Shown: piece by piece, positions 50,282 through 58,045 of the stretch
Layout: each line of letters starts with the position of its first letter
How positions within the stretch are numbered: position 1 is the stretch's first letter
From: a virus
Virus record (IMG/VR): IMGVR_UViG_3300042922_000982
Coordinates: 1-64,000 of that record
Strand: one strand, 5' to 3'
Length of the DNA stretch: 64,000 bases
Program-made: the position numbers and the translations under genes
The notes under the pieces: model-generated
What the model was told of the DNA's origin: nothing
Database searches by the model: none
Seen by the model: only the letters and a program-made list of their open reading frames with translations

Positions 50282-50575
50282 ATGACTACCGTTCGCCAGA
50301 TGAAACAACTGCTCGCGGCCTACCCCGACGACGCCAAGGTCGTGATCGTCTACCAGCCGAGCTACCCGATGATGTCCGGCATCTCGGGCGTCGCCGACAA
50401 CATCGCCTGCGCGCAGGCCGAGCTGGACGAGTACGGCCCCGACGACGATGACGACGAGGACGCGGAGCCCGCCGCGCCCCCCGCGCTGCCCACGACGGTC
50501 GACACGGTCTACATCGCCGCGTCCGGCGGCAACACGTACGCGCCTGCGGGCGTCTACAACGCGGTCAGGAGCTAG
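50282..50575 (+). CDS. Small protein with YPDDAxVVI motif
   Basis: A 97-residue protein. The start (TVRQMKQLLAAYPDDAKVVIVY) is a common motif of small phage and bacterial proteins of unknown role. An acidic stretch (DEYGPDDDDDEDAE) and a short beta end follow. Full start block upstream. Confidence 0.8.
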   Translation: MTTVRQMKQLLAAYPDDAKVVIVYQPSYPMMSGISGVADNIACAQAELDEYGPDDDDDEDAEPAAPPALPTTVDTVYIAASGGNTYAPAGVYNAVRS

Positions 50576-50579
50576 AGCG

Positions 50580-51092
50580 ATGGCACACCTGCGCAACCGC
50601 CGGGCCACCTGGATCACCAACGAGGACGCGTTCGATCGCGTGAGCAAGGCCCTCTGGGCCGAGTTGTTCGCGGACCTGTACCGCGAACAGCACCCCGGCG
50701 CCACCGAGGGCGAAATCTGGGCGGACGTCCAGAGGCGGCTCGCCCGGCTCGGCAGCGGCAGCCAGATGGCGCCCAAGCCCCGCACCGAGCGCGTGGCCGC
50801 CGACGTGCTGGCCGCAGCCAGCGAGCCGGTCATCCTGCGCGCGCTCAGCCACAACGGCCACGGCGGGCTCAAGGTGCTGCTCAACGTCGAGCGGGGGCCG
50901 TTCGGGCTCGGCCGCGTGCTGGTCTACGACGAGCGCGTGACGGCCGAGCCCGGCAAGAAGCCGCACGCCCGGCAGCCCGCCGGGCCGGTCAAGGCGCACC
51001 GCAGCCGCAAGGACGCGATCGCCTACCTGGTCGAGCTATGGTACGGCCCCGGCGCCCCGTTCACCATGCAAGACGCCAAGCGCGAGGACTGA
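50580..51092 (+). CDS. Unknown protein
   Basis: A 170-residue protein (MAHLRNRRATWITNEDAFDRV...). Helical start, basic end (PVKAHRSRKDAIAYLVELWYG). Four bases after the previous stop. It closes the unit before cassette 8. No family recognised. Confidence 0.78.
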   Translation: MAHLRNRRATWITNEDAFDRVSKALWAELFADLYREQHPGATEGEIWADVQRRLARLGSGSQMAPKPRTERVAADVLAAASEPVILRALSHNGHGGLKVLLNVERGPFGLGRVLVYDERVTAEPGKKPHARQPAGPVKAHRSRKDAIAYLVELWYGPGAPFTMQDAKRED

Positions 51093-51111
51093 CGCCCGGC
51101 CGTCGGGCCGC

Positions 51112-51185
51112 CAGGAACGGTTTTTCACCCGCCTGGATAGTAGGCAGTAGGGAGGGCTGGGCGGCACGCGCCGCGCGCCCCTCCC
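51112..51185 (+). promoter_or_regulatory. GGAAC promoter cassette 8 with leader hairpin
   Basis: GGAACG at 51114, 16 bases, GATAGT at 51136. The leader folds as nested arms GGGAG/CTCCC and GGGCG/CGCCC (51150-51185), again with its own sequence. Confidence 0.7.
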
Positions 51186-51204
51186 CCGTCAACGGAGCAA
51201 CGCC

Positions 51205-51555
51205 ATGACCACCACCGACAGACACCCGGCGATCGCCTACCCCATGTTCGACACCCACGGCTACTTCCATGGCATCGTCACGCCGGAGGGGGTCGCCGAT
51301 GGCTACACCTACACCCTGACCCACATGATCGCACCCGCCGAGTACGGCCCCCTGATCGGCCCCTACCAGCGCGCCTGGACGAAGCCGCCGATCGTGGCCG
51401 CCGCCACGGCGGTGTCGCACCGGGGCCTGCTGTGGCCGATCGTTACCGAGGGCGTGAACGCGGGCACCGCCTCCCTGCCCTGGGTGCCGAGCGCCGAGTG
51501 GTGCTACACCCCCAACATCCGCCTCTGGCCCTCGGGCTTCCACTCCATCGACTAG
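51205..51555 (+). CDS. Small protein, unknown
   Basis: A 116-residue protein rich in aromatic residues and glycine (YPMFDTHGYFHGIVTPEGVADGYTY in part), mostly strands. It is the sole gene between cassette 8 and the operator-like repeat at 51565. No family recognised. Confidence 0.75.
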   Translation: MTTTDRHPAIAYPMFDTHGYFHGIVTPEGVADGYTYTLTHMIAPAEYGPLIGPYQRAWTKPPIVAAATAVSHRGLLWPIVTEGVNAGTASLPWVPSAEWCYTPNIRLWPSGFHSID

Positions 51556-51564
51556 CCTATGACC

Positions 51565-51615
51565 CGCACTCGAACAAGGTTTCGAGTGCGAACCCCTGCC
51601 CGCCCGGTATACAAT
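51565..51615 (+). promoter_or_regulatory. Operator-like repeat with TATACAAT promoter
   Basis: CGCACTCGAA (51565-51574) and TTCGAGTGCG (51581-51590) form a perfect 10-base inverted repeat. TATACAAT (51608-51615) lies 17 bases further, so the right arm covers the -35 zone. This fits a repressor-controlled sigma70-type promoter for the 51634 gene. Confidence 0.55.
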
Positions 51616-51633
51616 CCCACAAGGAGAACCGCC

Positions 51634-52035
51634 ATGACCTTCGAGACCCTCATCCACGCCGAGGCCACGCCCCAGGCCCGCGAGCTGGCCCTGCACCAGC
51701 TGGTGGCCATCGGGCTGGTGCCCACCCCCCTTGCCGCCTGGCACACCGACGAGCTGCTGGTTGTGCACGAGGCCGACGTGCTCCGCCTGATCGCCGACGG
51801 CGTGCGCGGCCAGCTGGCCAGGGTCGAGCGCGGCTTGCGCTTCTTGGTCGACGGCTTCGAGGTGGCCACCGACTTCACCGACTCGGCCGACGCGATCTAC
51901 CCGATCGCCTTCTTGGTGCACGGCATCGTCGTCGGCAAGTTCACCACGCTCGCCGAGATGAACGCCGCCGTGCACACGCTCGCGCTCGCCTCGGTCGGCG
52001 ATCGCCTCACCGCCCTGCGGGGCCGCAAAACGTAA
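51634..52035 (+). CDS. Small protein behind operator-like repeat
   Basis: A 133-residue, helix-rich protein (FETLIHAEATPQARELALHQLVAIG...) with the full start block. It would be under the operator-like repeat upstream. No family recognised; not obviously a DNA-binding protein. Confidence 0.78.
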   Translation: MTFETLIHAEATPQARELALHQLVAIGLVPTPLAAWHTDELLVVHEADVLRLIADGVRGQLARVERGLRFLVDGFEVATDFTDSADAIYPIAFLVHGIVVGKFTTLAEMNAAVHTLALASVGDRLTALRGRKT

Positions 52036-52065
52036 AGCTCACCCCCACACGAAAGGAGGCGCCCC

Positions 52066-52509
52066 ATGCGCGCTTGGCTACTTGCATTGACCCTCACGCT
52101 CCTGGCGGCCCTCCCGGCCGCCGCATCCCCCCTCTCGGTAGACGAGCTGACCTTCGCGGTCGGCCCCGCCTCCGGGCTCGAGGACGCCGAGCGGGACACC
52201 TTGTACCGCGCCAAGTACGCGCACCGGGCGCTCGCCGTCACCGGCGGCCTGCTCTACGTCGACATCAACAAGGACGGCTCGCTCACGGCCACCCTGGCGA
52301 TCGCATCGGAGACCATGACCGGCAAGACGGCCTTCGTGCACCTGGCGGCCGGGCAGCGTGACAAGCTGCGCCGGGTGCCGCACGGCGGCCGGGTGACCGC
52401 CACCGGCAAGCTCTACGTCTACCAGGGGCTGCCGAGCGTGATCACCAGCATGCGCAGCCCCTACTTCACGGGCGCCGACGTGGTGATCTACGACGCCCAC
52501 ATCCGCTAA
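52066..52509 (+). CDS. Exported protein with signal peptide
   Basis: A 147-residue protein. Residues 1-21 are a typical signal peptide (MRAWLLALTLTLLAALPAAA) with a likely signal peptidase I site after AAA. The mature part is strand-rich (AVTGGLLYVDINKDGSL, RVTATGKLYVY) and resembles the OB-like tRNA_anti-like fold, tentatively. AAAGGAGGCG precedes the ATG. It could act in the periplasm, for example in superinfection exclusion, but nothing proves that. Confidence 0.75.
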   Translation: MRAWLLALTLTLLAALPAAASPLSVDELTFAVGPASGLEDAERDTLYRAKYAHRALAVTGGLLYVDINKDGSLTATLAIASETMTGKTAFVHLAAGQRDKLRRVPHGGRVTATGKLYVYQGLPSVITSMRSPYFTGADVVIYDAHIR

Positions 52510-52540
52510 CCCTAACATCACCCCATCAAGGAGAACCGCC

Positions 52541-52819
52541 ATGCTCAAGATCGACCGCCTTCAAGCCCAATGCCGCGCCGGGGGGGCGCCCACCGCCCAG
52601 GACGGGCTGTGGCTGGTGGAGAAGGTCAACCAGCTGCGTCACGCCCTGGCCATGCAAAGCACCCAGGTGGCCATTCCGCACCCGCTTGTCATGCAAATGG
52701 CCTCCAAGGACGCCGAACGCGCCCTGCTGGATGCCTGCCTGGAGGACGGCGCCGAGGAGCCGCCGCGCGGCAACGAGTCCTGGGCCGAGTGGGGCCTCGA
52801 CAAGCCCGCCAAGCAGTAG
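52541..52819 (+). CDS. Small helical protein, unknown
   Basis: A 92-residue helical protein (LKIDRLQAQCRAGGAPTAQDG...) with the full start block. The C-terminus is acidic and Trp-containing (NESWAEWGLD). No family recognised. Confidence 0.78.
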   Translation: MLKIDRLQAQCRAGGAPTAQDGLWLVEKVNQLRHALAMQSTQVAIPHPLVMQMASKDAERALLDACLEDGAEEPPRGNESWAEWGLDKPAKQ

Positions 52820-52871
52820 CGTGAGATCAGAGCTTATCAACCGCCCCGCGCGGGCAGAAAGAGAGGACACC

Positions 52872-53072
52872 ATGACCACCAAGCGCATGTGGGAGGAAAA
52901 CCCTTTTCACGAGCTGCATTTCGCCAATGAGAATCTTTGGCTGATTGCTCAGGCCCTCAACGGCAAGCCTTGGGATGCCGAGGCGGCCCACCGAGTTGCA
53001 GACATCCTGAAGAACATCGGCTACAAGATCGAGGCGAAGGCAAACGACATGAACAACTTCTATGCCGGTTGA
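52872..53072 (+). CDS. Short protein of atypical composition
   Basis: A 66-residue protein (MTTKRMWEENPFHELHF...) with AGAGGACACC upstream. Its DNA uses AAT, TTT, ATT and GAA-like codons more than the neighbours, giving a local GC drop. With the next small gene it forms a possibly acquired islet. Confidence 0.7.
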   Translation: MTTKRMWEENPFHELHFANENLWLIAQALNGKPWDAEAAHRVADILKNIGYKIEAKANDMNNFYAG

Positions 53073-53088
53073 GTTGTAGAGGTATCAG

Positions 53089-53217
53089 ATGGACGCCAAC
53101 GGCTTTGAACAGTGGATGTGCGCCGTCGTGCAAGACGCTGAGCGGCATTGGGCCAAGCAGGCGAGCCGACGACGAGCCCGCCTCAAGCGTAAGCGCCGAC
53201 AACGGCGACAGAGTTGA
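53089..53217 (+). CDS. Very basic 42-residue protein
   Basis: MDANGFEQWMCAVVQ opens a 42-residue frame whose second half is almost all Arg/Lys (ASRRRARLKRKRRQRRQS). AGAGG precedes the ATG. It lies in a lower-GC islet and ends 25 bases before a terminator. It could bind nucleic acid through charge. Small size leaves some doubt that it is a gene. Confidence 0.6.
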   Translation: MDANGFEQWMCAVVQDAERHWAKQASRRRARLKRKRRQRRQS

Positions 53218-53242
53218 AGTAGAACATCAAGTCTGGATCACC

Positions 53243-53269
53243 GGGGCACCCGCGAGGGTGCCCCTTCTT
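53243..53269 (+). terminator. Terminator with GNRA loop
   Basis: Perfect 9-base stem GGGGCACCC/GGGTGCCCC closed by GCGA, followed by TTCTT. It ends the atypical islet. Confidence 0.7.
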
Positions 53270-53291
53270 GCGACAACGAAAGGAGGCCCCC

Positions 53292-53708
53292 GTGGCCATC
53301 AAACCCTTCACCTGGCCGAGCCCGGCGGTCACGCCGGACGCCCGGCGCATTAACTGGGAGCTGGCATGCATGTTCCACATCAGCGAGCCACCCTTTAAGC
53401 GGCGCCTGGCCCCGGCCGGGGAGTGGGCCAGCTCGAATGCCATTGTGGGCGGCCTGCGGTGGGCCGTGAGCGCCAGCGGCATGGTCATCGTGAAGGCTGC
53501 CTATTCGCGCGAGGATCGCCCCGACGGTATGATCGGGACCGACGCCGCGCGCCTGACCATCACCCCGGATCACCGTGCCACCTTCGAGGTGAGCTACCCC
53601 AGCCGTGTCTCGGACGAGCAGCGCGAGTCGCTCACCCGAGTCGCCAAGTGGCTGATCGGCGACGCCGTCGTCCTCGGCCAGGTGCTGCAAGCGATCGAGG
53701 CTACCTGA
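53292..53708 (+). CDS. Small protein, unknown
   Basis: A 138-residue protein starting at GTG with AAAGGAGGCCC upstream. N-terminal FTWPSPAVTPDARRINWELACM, strands in the middle (WAVSASGMVIVKAAYS), helical end. No family recognised. Confidence 0.75.
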   Translation: MAIKPFTWPSPAVTPDARRINWELACMFHISEPPFKRRLAPAGEWASSNAIVGGLRWAVSASGMVIVKAAYSREDRPDGMIGTDAARLTITPDHRATFEVSYPSRVSDEQRESLTRVAKWLIGDAVVLGQVLQAIEAT

Positions 53709-53773
53709 CCCCGACGCCTGCCGCCCACCCGTTACCCCCACCCCCGTTACCCCCATCGATAAGGAGAACCGCC

Positions 53774-54589
53774 ATGACCATCGAGACCCCCAACACCGAG
53801 CCCCGCCGCGCCCTCGCGTTCGGCTACCACCACCCCGCGATTCAAGACTCCAAGGCCGCCTGGGGCGCCCGCGCCATCATCAAGAACGGCGTGCTGGACA
53901 TCGTCTGGGACCGCTGCGATCGCATCGGCACCGACGCCGACTTCGCCCCCATGCGCGCCATCCTCGAGGGCGGCGCGCTGGCCCGCGTGCATCGGGTCGT
54001 GAAGGCGTACTACAACCAGGGCGTGGTGCGCAACGACAAGGCCGCCGAGGTCACGCTCTACCTCGACGACACGATCATGATCGTCGGCAACACGAACGGC
54101 TCGTACGGCTACATGTACCTGGCCGCCTTCTACACCGACGAGGCGGCGGGCCAGGTGCGCCGCACCCTGTACCGCACCACCACCGAGCTGGCCGCCGAGA
54201 CCTGGCTCGCCCAGCTCTACACGCCCGACGGGGTGCGCGTGGGCACCTTCGACGGCTACACCCGCGAGGACCTGATCATGGCCTCGGACGCCGCGATGAT
54301 CGCCGACATGGCGGTGGACATCGTCCCGGCGCCCGACGGCTTCAAGCCGCAGCCGCTGCCGAAGCGGGCCTTCGGCTACGAGATGGTCAAGGCGACCCTC
54401 TTCAAGACCGAGCGGTGCCCGGTGAAGGACGTCCCGCTCTACGGCTCCTGGATCCTGAAGGTGAAGGATACCGCGACCGGCGAGTGGGCGGCGCCGTGGA
54501 GCAGCCACTTCGGCAAGAACGAGGCCAAGGCTCAGCTCAAGCTGCTCAAGGCGATCCACAAGGGCTCGACCTTCACGGAGGTCAAGTAG
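53774..54589 (+). CDS. Unknown protein
   Basis: A 271-residue protein with the full start block, preceded by a doubled GTTACCCCCA leader. It looks like a single alpha/beta domain with many Tyr residues (MIVGNTNGSYGYMYLAAFYTD) and a C-terminal basic helix (KNEAKAQLKLLKAIHKG). No family recognised. Confidence 0.8.
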   Translation: MTIETPNTEPRRALAFGYHHPAIQDSKAAWGARAIIKNGVLDIVWDRCDRIGTDADFAPMRAILEGGALARVHRVVKAYYNQGVVRNDKAAEVTLYLDDTIMIVGNTNGSYGYMYLAAFYTDEAAGQVRRTLYRTTTELAAETWLAQLYTPDGVRVGTFDGYTREDLIMASDAAMIADMAVDIVPAPDGFKPQPLPKRAFGYEMVKATLFKTERCPVKDVPLYGSWILKVKDTATGEWAAPWSSHFGKNEAKAQLKLLKAIHKGSTFTEVK

Positions 54590-54591
54590 CC

Positions 54592-55119
54592 ATGGGCATG
54601 AACCTCAACGGCATCCTGGCCAAGATCGTGGCGGACTCCGAAAGGAGCCCGCTGAGCGCGCCCCAGCAGGGGCCGCTCACGCTCGCTGAGCACCTGTACC
54701 TCTACCCGCAGCCGTGCCCCTACCCCCTGCCGCTGCCGACGGCCACGGTGCGCGAGCTGTACAAGGAGACGCACATCCGCCAGGGCAGCTGGCGCGGGCG
54801 CGAGGACGGCTACAACCACCTCATGCAGGCGGCGAACGCCTACCGCGACGCGGGCGAGGCGCTGCGGCTGGCGCTGCCGTTCGCGACCGGGGTGGCCTAC
54901 GCCTACAGCCCGCGCGAGAACGTCGGCTCGCGCGGGGGCGATCACATCGTCTGCCGCGAGGCCATCGAGATCGACCGGCTCAAGCGGCCGAAGGGCAACA
55001 CGCTCTGCCAGCCGCCATCCAAGCGGTTCTGGGGGCTCGATGAGCGATCCGGCTACCCGAGCTGCCTGGACTGCTTGACGATCGCCGAGCGGATCGTCAG
55101 AAAGGGGTTGCAGCGATGA
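54592..55119 (+). CDS. Zinc-finger-like protein, unknown
   Basis: A 175-residue protein two bases after the previous stop. The C-terminal part has H118/C121, C139 and C158/C161 (CLDC) in the spacing of the small fingers seen in phage proteins. A Pro/Tyr-rich stretch (YLYPQPCPYPLPLP) lies near residue 40. Stop overlaps the next ATG. Confidence 0.75.
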   Translation: MGMNLNGILAKIVADSERSPLSAPQQGPLTLAEHLYLYPQPCPYPLPLPTATVRELYKETHIRQGSWRGREDGYNHLMQAANAYRDAGEALRLALPFATGVAYAYSPRENVGSRGGDHIVCREAIEIDRLKRPKGNTLCQPPSKRFWGLDERSGYPSCLDCLTIAERIVRKGLQR

Positions 55120-55415
55120 GCACCGTGATCCATTGGCGTCCGGCCGGGGTGCTGGCGGGCGCCTACCCCGGCGCCAAGCGGGGGCACACCTTCGCCCTCG
55201 ATCGGGGCGTCACCCATGCCGAGGTGCTGCGCGCGTTTCGGCTCGGCCGGTTCTCACGCGAGCCGAACGAGGCGCTGTGCCGGGGCGTGCAGCGCGAGAA
55301 CCTCGGCGATCGCTTCGGTACGGACCCCGACGATCAGGTGACGTGCCCCCGCTGCCAGGACTTGCTGTCCCGGCACGCCAACGAACGGCACGATCCACTC
55401 GAGGATTTCTTCTAG
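55116..55415 (+). CDS. Zinc-finger-like protein, unknown
   Basis: A 99-residue protein overlapping the previous stop (ATGA). C55 and C77/C80 (CPRC) with flanking His repeat the finger layout of the gene before it, so the pair may be related. It ends immediately before cassette 9. Confidence 0.75.
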   Translation: MSTVIHWRPAGVLAGAYPGAKRGHTFALDRGVTHAEVLRAFRLGRFSREPNEALCRGVQRENLGDRFGTDPDDQVTCPRCQDLLSRHANERHDPLEDFF

Positions 55416-55421
55416 GGCCCC

Positions 55422-55489
55422 CAGGAACGGTTTTTTCGGGGCCTGGATAGTAGATAGTAGGGAGGGGGCCGGGCAACCGGCGCCCCTCC
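55422..55489 (+). promoter_or_regulatory. GGAAC promoter cassette 9 with leader hairpin
   Basis: GGAACG at 55424, 16 bases, GATAGT at 55446. Hairpin 55461-55489: GGAGGGG/CCCCTCC enclosing GCCGG-GCAA-CCGGC with a GNRA loop. Confidence 0.74.
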
Positions 55490-55522
55490 TCCGCTACCCC
55501 CACCGACGAAAGGACACCCGCC

Positions 55523-55957
55523 ATGAACACCAAGAACCCGCACCTCCCCACCCACAAGGGCGCCCACACCAAGGGCCCGAACCACTGGATCATCACCCGC
55601 GATCACTTCGCCGACGCGAACGAGCGCATGGGCACCAACGCCAACGCGCCCGGCGTGCGCTCGCGCAAATGCCCGATCGACCCCGACCTGACCGGCCTCA
55701 CCGCCGATCAGGCCGCCGAGAAGATCGCAAAGCTCGCCAAGGCGGCGGGCATGACCCTGCGCTTCCGCCTGCTCGCCGACGGCGATTCGGACGGCGAGCT
55801 GGAGCTTGTCTACGAGGGCTACATGATGCCCTTCGACCGCCACAACGAGAACGCCGACGGCTTCGAGCCGCAGGACAACTTCGGCGAGGGCAACTTCGGC
55901 ACCACCACGCTCCAGTACTGGAAGCCCGGCAAGGGCGGCGGCTGGGCGATCCTGTAA
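55523..55957 (+). CDS. Unknown protein
   Basis: A 144-residue protein with GAAAGGACACCCGCC upstream. The centre has a helix (TADQAAEKIAKLAKAAG) next to strands (MTLRFRLLADGDSDGELELVYEG). First gene of cassette 9. No family recognised. Confidence 0.78.
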   Translation: MNTKNPHLPTHKGAHTKGPNHWIITRDHFADANERMGTNANAPGVRSRKCPIDPDLTGLTADQAAEKIAKLAKAAGMTLRFRLLADGDSDGELELVYEGYMMPFDRHNENADGFEPQDNFGEGNFGTTTLQYWKPGKGGGWAIL

Positions 55958-55979
55958 CCGCACCCCCAAGACCCCCACG

Positions 55980-56002
55980 CCCCGGCGCCGCAAGCGCCGG
56001 GG
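55980..56002 (+). other. Intergenic GC stem-loop
   Basis: 9-base stem CCCCGGCGC/GCGCCGGGG with loop CGCAA, followed by CCTT only; before the next start. Confidence 0.55.
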
Positions 56003-56022
56003 CCTTCAAGGAGAATCGCCCC

Positions 56023-56646
56023 ATGTCCCACGAACACCAGATGGCCTACCAGACCTCCCAATCTCGCGGCGTGCCGGTCGGCGACGCCCTCTTGATCAAG
56101 CGGGTCCGCGAGGACGGCCTCTTCGCGGTTGTTGAGCACGCCCCGAACTACTGCCGCCACACCGACGCCCTCTTGCCCGGCGTGACGCGCTACCTGCGCG
56201 GGGCCTACACCACGCGCCAGGAGGCCGCCGAGCGCTGCGCGCTCGCCGCCGACACGCCCGGCAACGAGTCGGCCTACAGCGTGGAGGAGCCCACCTTCAA
56301 GCCGGGCTTCGACCCGCGCCTGGGCGCGCCCTACGAGCGCTTCGCGCGCGGCTACGAACAGGCCCTCACCGATCGCCGCGAGAAGGGGCACGACCCCAAG
56401 GTGCTGCTGGCCCCCACCAAGGACGGCGGCTTCGTCATGCAAGACCGCGACGCTTTCCACTTCGACGGCTACGAGCGCGGCCTGGTGGCCACCGCCGCGC
56501 CCGAGATCACCGGCCCGGTGCCGGGTGTCGAGGAGGCGTGGCACCTGTACCAGCGCGATTGGGCCAGCGAGTACGCCCTGCTGGCCATCGACTCGCACGA
56601 CGCCTGGGCGGCGGCCGTGTGGATCGCCCCCTTCATGCACGAATAG
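56023..56646 (+). CDS. Unknown protein
   Basis: A 207-residue protein with AAGGAGAATCG upstream. Two helical stretches (TTRQEAAERCALAAD, YERFARGYEQALTDRR) and a C-terminal EEAWHLYQRDWASEYALLAI helix are visible. No family recognised. Confidence 0.78.
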   Translation: MSHEHQMAYQTSQSRGVPVGDALLIKRVREDGLFAVVEHAPNYCRHTDALLPGVTRYLRGAYTTRQEAAERCALAADTPGNESAYSVEEPTFKPGFDPRLGAPYERFARGYEQALTDRREKGHDPKVLLAPTKDGGFVMQDRDAFHFDGYERGLVATAAPEITGPVPGVEEAWHLYQRDWASEYALLAIDSHDAWAAAVWIAPFMHE

Positions 56647-56653
56647 CCCCACC

Positions 56654-56676
56654 GGCGCCCGGCCCCACCGGGCGCC
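56654..56676 (+). other. Intergenic GC stem-loop
   Basis: 9-base stem GGCGCCCGG/CCGGGCGCC with loop CCCCA, directly after the previous stop; no U-run. Confidence 0.55.
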
Positions 56677-56724
56677 CCGTTGTCCCCACCGCCAACCGGC
56701 CCAAACGGGCCAAGGAGAACCGCC

Positions 56725-57225
56725 ATGCACCCTCAGTCCTTCCCCATGGGCCCGTACGGGGCCGCCTACTTGACGCCGGATCCGTCCGGCACGAACGTCG
56801 AGCTTCACCTCTTCACGCCGGGCGAACCGCTCGGGTATGCCTTCATTGACGGCCGCCGCGCCATCCTGCACCTGCACCGGCTGCTCTACCGGGCCACGAC
56901 GGCCAAGGCGGACGCCCGGACGGGAGATGTGCCCGTGTTCCTCGAGATCCTCGAGGGCACCGAGATCACGGCGCGCGTCTCGGGGGTCGCCCCGAACCGC
57001 GACGCCGGGCGGGGCAGCGTGCGCTTGTTCGAGCCGATCGGGCATCGCTACACCGATGGCGAGATCTACGCGGATCGCACGCACGACAAGCCCGCGCGCT
57101 TCTTCATGGTGGAGGGCTACGGCCACCTGAGCGATCTCCGCGAGGCGATCGCCGTTTACCTGGGCGTCGACGAGGGTGCCATTGCGGAAGAGCTGGGTAT
57201 CACCGATGCGGAATTGGGAGGGTAA
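56725..57225 (+). CDS. Unknown protein
   Basis: A 166-residue protein with the full start block; a short CGGCCC/GGGCCA repeat precedes it. N-terminal strands (VELHLFTPGEPLGYAFIDG), a helix (RAILHLHRLLYRATTAK) and a helical end. No family recognised. Four bases from the next gene. Confidence 0.78.
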   Translation: MHPQSFPMGPYGAAYLTPDPSGTNVELHLFTPGEPLGYAFIDGRRAILHLHRLLYRATTAKADARTGDVPVFLEILEGTEITARVSGVAPNRDAGRGSVRLFEPIGHRYTDGEIYADRTHDKPARFFMVEGYGHLSDLREAIAVYLGVDEGAIAEELGITDAELGG

Positions 57226-57229
57226 GATC

Positions 57230-57607
57230 ATGACCATGCAAATCGGATCGTACATCGTCACGCAGCCCACCACGTTCGACGGGGTGGGCGGGGGCCAGGT
57301 TGTCGTCGCCCCCGGCACCTACCCGGTCACGGGCTCGCTCAACATCGACGGGTCGGTGGTCGACTTGTGGGTGATCGCCAAGATGCCCGCCACCGAGGTG
57401 GGCTCGGAGCGCGCTGTGCCGCACGCGATCGCCATGCGCGGCGCGGACCTGGCCCGGCAACTGCTCGACGGCACCTCGCCGGTCACCCTCGCGGGCGGCT
57501 TCGAGGCCATCGGGGTCGGCCCCATCGTCACGCACAACCAGGGCACGCCGCAAGAGGCCACCTTCCAGCGCGCCCGCATCGTTCGAAAGGCTCACACCCT
57601 TGTCTAA
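57230..57607 (+). CDS. Small beta-rich protein, unknown
   Basis: A 125-residue protein starting at ATG 57230 (GGGAGGGTAAG upstream). Strand-rich (IGSYIVTQPTTFDGVGGGQVVV). Its end overlaps the TTG start of the next gene by 8 bases. No family recognised. Confidence 0.75.
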   Translation: MTMQIGSYIVTQPTTFDGVGGGQVVVAPGTYPVTGSLNIDGSVVDLWVIAKMPATEVGSERAVPHAIAMRGADLARQLLDGTSPVTLAGGFEAIGVGPIVTHNQGTPQEATFQRARIVRKAHTLV

Positions 57608-58010
57608 TCACTACTGGCTCGGCGAGACGATCGCCGTCACGCAGCGCGACGGGCGCGGCGTGTTCATCTGGAACGGCCGCGAGTTCGACTCGCCCAAGTC
57701 GGCGCAAGAGGCCATCGGCGCGGAGCTTGAGGCCAACATGGCCGCGCTCAAGGCGCAGGGGCTCACCGCCTACGGCTTCACGGGCTACATGACGGGCAGC
57801 AGCACGCAGATGCGCGTGGTGGTGGCCGCCAAGAGCAAGGCGGCGATCGCCCGCGCCATCGGGGCGCGGACGCCGCCCGTGTGCACGCCGACCGGCAACC
57901 CGGCGGATCTTCGGGCGGCTGCAAGCAAGCCTGGCGCCTTCTTCGCCAAGCCGCTCGCCGGGTACGGGCAAGCACTCAGCGAGGTCGACCCTACCAAGAT
58001 CCGGGCCTGA
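57600..58010 (+). CDS. Unknown protein with TTG start
   Basis: A 136-residue protein starting at TTG inside the previous gene (GAAAGG upstream). A strand hairpin (VTQRDGRGVFIWNGREFDS) is followed by a helix (AQEAIGAELEANMAALKAQG). No family recognised. Confidence 0.72.
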   Translation: MSNHYWLGETIAVTQRDGRGVFIWNGREFDSPKSAQEAIGAELEANMAALKAQGLTAYGFTGYMTGSSTQMRVVVAAKSKAAIARAIGARTPPVCTPTGNPADLRAAASKPGAFFAKPLAGYGQALSEVDPTKIRA

Positions 58011-58015
58011 TGCGG

Positions 58016-58045
58016 TATCATGGCGGTCCTTGAGGGAGGACCGCC
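58016..58045 (+). promoter_or_regulatory. TATCAT -10 and RBS-enclosing hairpin
   Basis: TATCAT (58016-58021) is followed at once by a perfect 9-base hairpin, GGCGGTCCT (58022-58030) and AGGACCGCC (58037-58045), touching the ATG at 58046. Its loop and right arm hold the Shine-Dalgarno GAGGGAGGA. The ribosome site may be masked until the hairpin opens. Confidence 0.5.
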
